Source of the DNA: Parachlamydia sp.
GTDB lineage: Bacteria > Chlamydiota > Chlamydiia > Chlamydiales > Parachlamydiaceae
DNA length: 18,597 nucleotides
Assembly: GCA_021298935.1 (NCBI GenBank)
Contig: JAJTHR010000085.1
Span: 1 to 18,597, forward strand
Reading direction: 5' to 3'
Shown here piece after piece: positions 14,638-18,597 of the stretch; position 1 is the stretch's first letter, and each line of letters begins with the position of its first letter. A program made the position numbers and the translations under genes. The notes beneath the pieces are model-generated. The model was not told where the DNA came from, made no database searches, and saw only the letters and a program-made list of their open reading frames with translations.

Positions 14638-15258
14638 ATGAAAAATATTCCTGTCAACCGTATCCTGATCTATCTTTTAGCCCTCGGACTCCTTCCCCTC
14701 CTTTTTGCAGCCCTTTTCTTTTTTTCGCAAAAGGCTGACCTTGAAGAATTGCAGCAATCCATTGAAAGTGTAGGCCATCAGGCATTCATCAAAGAAAAAA
14801 AACAGGCTCAAAACGTGAGCGTAAGGCAGCATTTTCGCGATGCCGACCATTTCTATATTGACAAGCACCTTGAGTCGCTTACATTTTTGGAACCGGAAAT
14901 TGAAATGCTCCAGAAAATCTCGAATGATAAAAATTTTGCCGGCGACGAGCGGATCAAGCGGCGTTTAGAGTATCTGAATGGCCCTTCCAACAACCTGGCT
15001 TTTTCCGAAGGAGTGGTGCAAACCTTTCCTTTTTTTCAGGAAACAATGGAAACCCTTGTCCATCCCGTTGAGGTCAATGCGGCCGATCTGCTGAAAATTT
15101 TAGCGCGCGTGGAAGGGATTGAAGTAGAATCAGTGGAGGGAGGAACCAACCGCCCCCAATTGATTATTACCGAATTTAAAATCGACAAAAAGAAAGTCAA
15201 CGAAAGCAATGAAGTTTATCAACTGAACATGAAGCTCTTAAAGCGGGAATTTTTATGA
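14638..15258 (+). CDS. Bitopic membrane protein, probable GspM/PilO-like partner
   Basis: This 206-residue protein has a short cytoplasmic N-terminus and one membrane helix at about 9-28 (LIYLLALGLLPLLFAALFFF). A charged, probably coiled-coil region ADLEELQQSIESVG follows, then a periplasmic domain ending in a beta-like stretch (IEVESVEGGTNRPQLIITEF). Size, topology and position right after a PilM-PilN-type protein match GspM or PilO, which dimerise with GspL or PilN. I do not recognise a family motif, so this is inferred from context. The ATG abuts the upstream TAG with no Shine-Dalgarno sequence, which implies reinitiation, and its own stop overlaps the next gene as ATGA. Confidence 0.6.
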   Translation: MKNIPVNRILIYLLALGLLPLLFAALFFFSQKADLEELQQSIESVGHQAFIKEKKQAQNVSVRQHFRDADHFYIDKHLESLTFLEPEIEMLQKISNDKNFAGDERIKRRLEYLNGPSNNLAFSEGVVQTFPFFQETMETLVHPVEVNAADLLKILARVEGIEVESVEGGTNRPQLIITEFKIDKKKVNESNEVYQLNMKLLKREFL

Positions 15259-16547
15259 AAACGATACGAAAGCTAGCCTATATTCTATCCCTTTTTATCA
15301 CGCTTTGCTCCTTTGCAAGCGCCAAGCGGGGTCCATCCAAAAAGAGGCTCCTTCCCTTATCAAGCATCCATATTATTGACCGCAATGGATTTGCTGAAAC
15401 ATTAAGCAATAAAGACCGCCTTATTCAATATCAAAACGTCGATTTTCTGACGCCCCAGCCCTATCAAAAAGTCTTGCGCATCTATGCGCGAGACATCAAA
15501 GGGAATGTCCGCTCTGTTGTCACCACCTATCATGAAAACGGCAACCCTAAGCAGTACCTGCAAGTGTTGAATGGACGGGCGCTTGGGACGTATTATGAAT
15601 GGCACGAAAACGGGTGCATCCGGGTGGCTGCTTCTATCATTGGAGGATCCCCCGACGTCACGCCGGCTGCTGAAAAATCGTGGCTGTTCGATGGCATCAG
15701 CTATGCCTGGGACGAGGACGAACACTTGATCGCTGAAATCCCCTATTCCCAAGGTATTCTGGAAGGGAATGCGCGCTATTACCACTCGTCCGGCAATCCC
15801 TGGAAGCTGGTTCCCTATGTAAAAAACCAAGTCAACGGAACAGTTGAGATTTTGCGCGATGATGGGGCGCTTTTGCAGCAAATGACCTACTGCATGGGCA
15901 ATCGCGAAGGGACGTGCTACCGTTACTGGGATCCTCAGCAGCTTGCCAGCCAGGAAGAATTTGTTCAAGACAAGCTGATCAATGGGCAGTATTATGACAG
16001 GCAAGGAAAAGTGATTGCCGAAATCAAAGAAGGCAATGGCTTCAAGTCAGTATTTGGAAAAGAGGGAATCAAGGAGCTTCAGCAATTCCGGGATGGTGCC
16101 ATAGAAGGAGAAGTAAAGGTTTTCAATTTTGATCAGGGGCTAAAACGGATCTACCATGTTAAAAATAAAATCAAGCACGGGGAAGAGGTGGAGTACTATG
16201 ACAGCGAACAGCAGCCTCCCTCTCAGCTTAAGCTTTCATTTTTCTGGCACGAGGGAAAAGTGCAGGGGCATGCCACTACATGGTACCCCAATGGGGTGAT
16301 GGAAAGCCAAAAAGAGATGGCAAATAATGCCAAGCACGGCGTCTCGATGGCCTGGTACCGCGACGGCCAATTAATGATGATTGAAGAATATGACAATGGC
16401 AAACTCGTCAGGGGGGATTATTTTAGGAAAGGTGAGCGTTTGCCTTTGAGCCATGTGCAGGGGGGTAAAGGGACAGTCTCTCTGTTCGATGCAGATGGAC
16501 ACTTCGTACAAAAAATTCAATACGACAACGGTCGTCCGGACGTTTAG
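15255..16547 (+). CDS. Secreted MORN_2-repeat protein (YwqK-like)
   Basis: This 430-residue protein has a clear signal peptide: positive MKTIRK, a hydrophobic core, and a probable cleavage after ASA at residue 23. The mature part is a chain of MORN_2-type repeats of about 22-25 residues, of the form 'xYHENGNxxxxxxYxNGxxxGxxxxYxxxG'. Clear examples are TYHENGNPKQYLQ, YEWHENGCIRVAA, YYHSSGNPWKLVP, TTWYPNGVMESQKE and AWYRDGQLMMIEEYDNGK. Proteins of this type are often auto-annotated as YwqK family antitoxins, but no toxin partner is seen here. They are probably periplasmic or surface beta-sheet binding modules. Translational coupling to the preceding gene suggests a role with the putative secretion platform. 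From memory, a similar protein (CT648) lies near recA in C. trachomatis. Confidence 0.8.
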   Translation: MKTIRKLAYILSLFITLCSFASAKRGPSKKRLLPLSSIHIIDRNGFAETLSNKDRLIQYQNVDFLTPQPYQKVLRIYARDIKGNVRSVVTTYHENGNPKQYLQVLNGRALGTYYEWHENGCIRVAASIIGGSPDVTPAAEKSWLFDGISYAWDEDEHLIAEIPYSQGILEGNARYYHSSGNPWKLVPYVKNQVNGTVEILRDDGALLQQMTYCMGNREGTCYRYWDPQQLASQEEFVQDKLINGQYYDRQGKVIAEIKEGNGFKSVFGKEGIKELQQFRDGAIEGEVKVFNFDQGLKRIYHVKNKIKHGEEVEYYDSEQQPPSQLKLSFFWHEGKVQGHATTWYPNGVMESQKEMANNAKHGVSMAWYRDGQLMMIEEYDNGKLVRGDYFRKGERLPLSHVQGGKGTVSLFDADGHFVQKIQYDNGRPDV

Positions 16548-16549
16548 AA

Positions 16550-16573
16550 ATGGGTGGATGTCTCCATCCGCAT
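16550..16573. terminator. Weak hairpin between convergent genes
   Basis: GTGGATG and CATCCGC pair around TCTC, with one G-T pair, between the MORN-protein stop (16547) and the DUF4383 stop (16577). Its place between converging genes suits a shared terminator, but no T-run follows on either strand. Confidence 0.35.
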
Positions 16574-16576
16574 GGA

Positions 16577-16963
16577 TTATCGGTCGCTATTTGTGCGATA
16601 CCCGTCTTCCCGGTAGCCAAAGCCAAGGTAAAGGGAAGCCGCGGAAATAACAGTATGCAGGATGGCATCAGCAAAATTATGCGCAATGAAGCCAAAAATG
16701 GGGCGCTCTAAATAATAGTAGCCAAGCAGCGCTACCAAACCATACACAATACCGAAAATTTGGAAGAACATGCGTGAGGCCGGAATGCTTGTGATACCGC
16801 ATAATAGCGCGGCGATTCCGGTACCCAAATGGATCAGGTTGTGGACGATGTTGACGTGGAAAATCCCAAGCAGCAAACCATTAGACGTGGCCTGAGGAAT
16901 AAATCCAAGTAATCCGATTAGAACCATAACGGCCCCAAATACGATGGAAATCGTTTTTAACAT
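16577..16963 (-). CDS. DUF4383 family four-helix membrane protein
   Basis: This 128-residue protein consists of four membrane helices. The pattern fits DUF4383: an N-terminal helix ([20 protein letters not shown]), then [22 protein letters not shown] with the family's 'H...N..H...G' His/Asn positions. A third helix and [21 protein letters not shown] follow. No reaction is known for the family. The ATG at 16963 is preferred, with AAGAG about 9 bp upstream; the ATG at 17008 lacks a ribosome binding site and would add a Lys-rich stretch. It is convergent with the MORN gene and divergent from recA. It occupies the place where, from memory, C. trachomatis has ygfA, so this may be a lineage-specific replacement. 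Confidence 0.8.
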   Translation of the reverse strand: MLKTISIVFGAVMVLIGLLGFIPQATSNGLLLGIFHVNIVHNLIHLGTGIAALLCGITSIPASRMFFQIFGIVYGLVALLGYYYLERPIFGFIAHNFADAILHTVISAASLYLGFGYREDGYRTNSDR

Positions 16964-16990
16964 TATTTTTCTCTTTTTGTATTGTTTTGC

Positions 16991-17002
16991 ATTCAATTGA
17001 AT
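16991..17002. promoter_or_regulatory. Perfect 12-bp palindrome between DUF4383 gene and recA
   Basis: ATTCAATTGAAT is fully self-complementary and lies 57 bp before the recA ATG and 28 bp before the divergent DUF4383 start. It could be an operator shared by both genes. It is AT-rich and short, so chance is possible. It does not match an E. coli-type LexA box (CTGT...ACAG). Confidence 0.35.
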
Positions 17003-17058
17003 ATTCACATAAAATGATTCTTAATTATCATCAAGAAATACTTTTAAAAGGAGTCAGT

Positions 17059-18141
17059 ATGTCGCAACAACAAACGGCTGATTTAGAACGAAAAAAAGCC
17101 TTAGGGCTTGCGGTTAGCCAAATTAAAAAACAGTTTGGCGACGGAGCGATCATGTGTTTTGGCAAGCATTCAATAGAAAAAGAAATCAGTGTCATTAAAA
17201 CAGGCGCGCTTGCCCTCGATATTGCCCTCGGTATCGGTGGTGTTCCACGTGGGCGGGTCGTCGAAATTTATGGCCCCGAATCTTCCGGAAAGTCTACATT
17301 GGCGCTTCATATTGTGGCCAACGCCCAGCGCAATGGCGGCCTCGCTGCTTACATTGACGCGGAACACGCCTTAGATCCTGGCTATGCTAACAAAATCGGT
17401 ATTAATCTGGATGATTTAATGATTTCTCAGCCGGATAGCGGAGAAGAGGCCCTTAATATCGCCGAAATGCTCGCCCGCTCGAATGCCGTCGATGTCATTG
17501 TTATCGACTCTGTCGCAGCCCTCGTTCCCAAATCGGAGCTGGAAGGAGAGATCGGAGACCAATTCATGGGATTGCAAGCCCGCATGATGTCACAGGCATT
17601 AAGAAAACTGACGGCGGCTCTTGCCAAAAGCAATACATGCGCCATTTTCATTAATCAGATCCGTGACAAGATCGGGGTCATATATGGCAGCCCTGAAACG
17701 ACAACGGGCGGCCGGGCATTAAAATTCTACTCCTCCGTCAGGCTCGATATTCGCCGCACCGGGGGCATCAAAGGTCCCGATAACTCGGAAGTGGGCAACC
17801 GGGTAAAAGTGAAGGTGAGCAAGAACAAAATGGCCCCTCCTTTCCAGATCGCAGAATTCGACATTCTGTTCAATGAAGGGATTTCCCGCACGGGCTCTGC
17901 CATTGACATGGCGACCGAGTTTAACATCGTTGATAAAAAAGGAGCCTGGTTTAGCTATAAAGGACAGCGCCTGGGTCAAGGAAGAGAAGCGGTTAGGGAG
18001 GAATTCAAGAACAACCCTAAGCTTCTGGAAGAAATCGAGGGATTGATTTATCAGCATTACAAGGATAAGCGCCTCAAGCAGGATGCAGCTCCGAAAGCAA
18101 CTTCTCCCGCCCCCGAGCTCGAAGAAGCGCTCGACATCTAA
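17059..18141 (+). CDS. recA: Recombinase RecA
   Basis: This 360-residue RecA is the strand-exchange ATPase of homologous recombination. It carries the Walker A motif GPESSGKST at 72-80, a Walker B-like [12 protein letters not shown] near 146-157, the L1/L2 DNA-binding segments around [19 protein letters not shown] and [19 protein letters not shown], and [11 protein letters not shown]. The C-terminal tail is acidic (PELEEALDI), as usual. The ATG at 17059 has AAAAGGAG 5 nt upstream, an excellent ribosome binding site; the longer frame from 16987 runs through non-conserved sequence. With recD at the other end, the window holds two recombination genes. Autonomous LexA-type regulation is not evident. 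Confidence 0.98.
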   Translation: MSQQQTADLERKKALGLAVSQIKKQFGDGAIMCFGKHSIEKEISVIKTGALALDIALGIGGVPRGRVVEIYGPESSGKSTLALHIVANAQRNGGLAAYIDAEHALDPGYANKIGINLDDLMISQPDSGEEALNIAEMLARSNAVDVIVIDSVAALVPKSELEGEIGDQFMGLQARMMSQALRKLTAALAKSNTCAIFINQIRDKIGVIYGSPETTTGGRALKFYSSVRLDIRRTGGIKGPDNSEVGNRVKVKVSKNKMAPPFQIAEFDILFNEGISRTGSAIDMATEFNIVDKKGAWFSYKGQRLGQGREAVREEFKNNPKLLEEIEGLIYQHYKDKRLKQDAAPKATSPAPELEEALDI

Positions 18142-18148
18142 TCCTGTA

Positions 18149-18184
18149 AATAGAAGATGCTGTTCATTAGCAGTATCTTCTATT
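18149..18184 (+). terminator. Probable recA terminator hairpin
   Basis: AATAGAAGATGCTG at 18149-18162 pairs with CAGTATCTTCTATT at 18171-18184 around an 8-nt loop, a 14-bp stem with one G-U pair, beginning 7 bp after the recA stop. It lacks a following T-run, so termination strength is uncertain; it might instead protect the 3' end. Confidence 0.6.
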
Positions 18185-18210
18185 CAATCACAGTGGGTGT
18201 TTATAAATTA

Positions 18211-18244
18211 GCAGACAATAAGGTGCTCAAAATATAACACCTTT
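18211..18244. other. Weak imperfect hairpin
   Basis: ACAATAAGGTG pairs imperfectly with CACCTTTGT across an AT-rich loop. It follows the stronger recA hairpin and may be a second terminator or nothing. The rest of 18185-18299 shows no recognisable gene. Confidence 0.2.
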
Positions 18245-18299
18245 GTCTCCTTCATCTATTCAATTTGACTGCAGTATAAATTAGATAAAATTGAAAATC

Positions 18300-18461
18300 A
18301 TACCATTTCCCAAAAATAAAACCATAAAGTTGACTTGTCAGCGCTTCAGATTTAAAAGATCTTTTCGAAGTTGATATCTTTGAATATCAACAAGGAGAGA
18401 TCTTTTAAAGATGAAGGTGAGCACAAGTCAAATTTATGATTTTAATTTCGGGAAATGGTAT
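18300..18461. repeat. 162-bp near-perfect palindrome (MITE-like or giant hairpin)
   Basis: Two arms of about 78 bp run symmetrically around the 6-bp loop CTTTGA at 18378-18383. Matched blocks, outside to inside, are ATACCATTTCCC (left 18300) with its complement ending at 18461; TTGACTTGT at 18330-18338 with ACAAGTCAA at 18423-18431; TTTAAAAGATCT at 18351-18362 with AGATCTTTTAAA at 18398-18409; and GTTGATAT at 18370-18377 with ATATCAAC at 18384-18391. Only the stretch between the second and third blocks, and a short stretch before the innermost block, diverge. No clear target-site duplication flanks it. This resembles a miniature inverted-repeat element; a structured RNA or cruciform is the alternative. 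Confidence 0.75.
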
Positions 18462-18512
18462 CACTACCGGTTTAGAGCTGCCGAAAACTATCGCAAGCAA
18501 TTAAATGCATAA
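18411..18512 (+). CDS. Possible 33-residue small ORF overlapping the palindrome
   Basis: This ATG-initiated frame contains TSQIYDFNFGKWY and stops at 18512. AAGGAG lies at 18392-18397, 13 nt upstream, which is rather far. The first half lies in the right palindrome arm. On the minus strand, the left arm holds an open frame of 32 residues (18350-18252, no ATG) containing TSQLYGFIFGKWY. Expression is unproven; the frame may be a remnant of an element or a chance product of the inverted duplication. Confidence 0.25.
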   Translation: MKVSTSQIYDFNFGKWYHYRFRAAENYRKQLNA

Positions 18513-18577
18513 AAGTATTTAATCTTGAAAAAGACATTTCTCAGACATAGGCTATTTTCCCCTCCAGGAGAGTATTT

Positions 18578-18597
18578 ATGACCCAAGATTTGCTCGA
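18578..18597 (+). CDS. Start of an unidentified gene (partial)
   Basis: The ATG at 18578 follows CCAGGAGAG with about 6-nt spacing, an excellent ribosome binding site. Only six complete codons (MTQDLL) are inside the window, so no identity can be given. It is in the same orientation as recA, about 440 bp downstream. Confidence 0.5.

Noticed and set aside
15402..16004. Open frame of 200 codons antisense to the MORN-repeat gene
   Set aside because: It lies wholly inside a gene with a signal peptide and recognisable repeats. It has no ribosome binding site and no domain, and is the usual antisense shadow of repetitive, GC-richer coding sequence.
15255..16547. MORN_2 protein as an antitoxin of a toxin-antitoxin pair
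   Set aside because: It has a signal peptide, is over 400 residues long, and no toxin-like small gene lies nearby. The YwqK antitoxin label is an automatic annotation habit.
18142..18577. tRNA or other stable RNA gene downstream of recA
   Set aside because: No cloverleaf, CCA end or tRNA T-loop sequence was found on either strand. The structure present is a long simple palindrome.

Overview
The window looks like chromosome of an environmental (chlamydia-like) member of the Chlamydiota. The main argument is gene order. A tRNA-dihydrouridine synthase, a YggT protein, a PilM/GspL-like protein, a small bitopic protein and a secreted MORN-repeat protein lie beside recA. From memory (not checked here), this matches the CT644-CT650 neighbourhood of Chlamydia trachomatis. 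An F-box-like protein and a cbb3-type oxidase, which pathogenic chlamydiae lack, point to an amoeba-associated relative. The genus cannot be named from the sequence.

Region 1 (1-3991, minus strand) is a compact respiratory operon read ccoS-ccoN-ccoO-ccoQ-ccoP-like, followed by the 5' part of recD, which runs off the left edge. The ccoS/N, ccoN/O and ccoO/Q junctions are ATGA overlaps, and ccoQ/P has a 4-nt gap. The CcoP-like subunit keeps only the membrane segment and has no haem-c domain. CcoO carries an unusual insert of roughly 190 residues before its CXXCH. A strong hairpin ends one base before the ccoS start codon.

Region 2 (4099-5786, minus strand) is a visibly AT-rich pair: a Nudix hydrolase, then a protein with an F-box-like N-terminus and a helical repeat-like remainder, probably a host-directed accessory protein. 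Region 3 is a YfbR/HDDC2-type HD hydrolase (5825-6433, plus strand), divergent from the Nudix gene.

Region 4 (6414-12934, minus strand) is a tightly packed housekeeping and metabolic run: yggT, dus, acylphosphatase, DUF2071 protein, large GT-B glycosyltransferase, fructose-6-phosphate-aldolase-like protein, and a METTL25-like methyltransferase.

Region 5 (13120-16547, plus strand) is a three-gene operon: a PilM-PilN-type (GspL-like) protein, a small GspM/PilO-like membrane protein and a secreted MORN-repeat protein. The first two probably form the inner-membrane platform of a type II secretion or pilus-like machine. A DUF4383 membrane protein follows on the minus strand, then recA on the plus strand.

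Region 6 (18142-18577) has no clear gene. It holds a hairpin just after recA and a 162-bp near-perfect palindrome whose two arms both encode versions of the same short peptide. A new gene with a strong ribosome binding site begins at 18578 and leaves the window. No tRNA, rRNA, CRISPR array or complete insertion sequence was seen.
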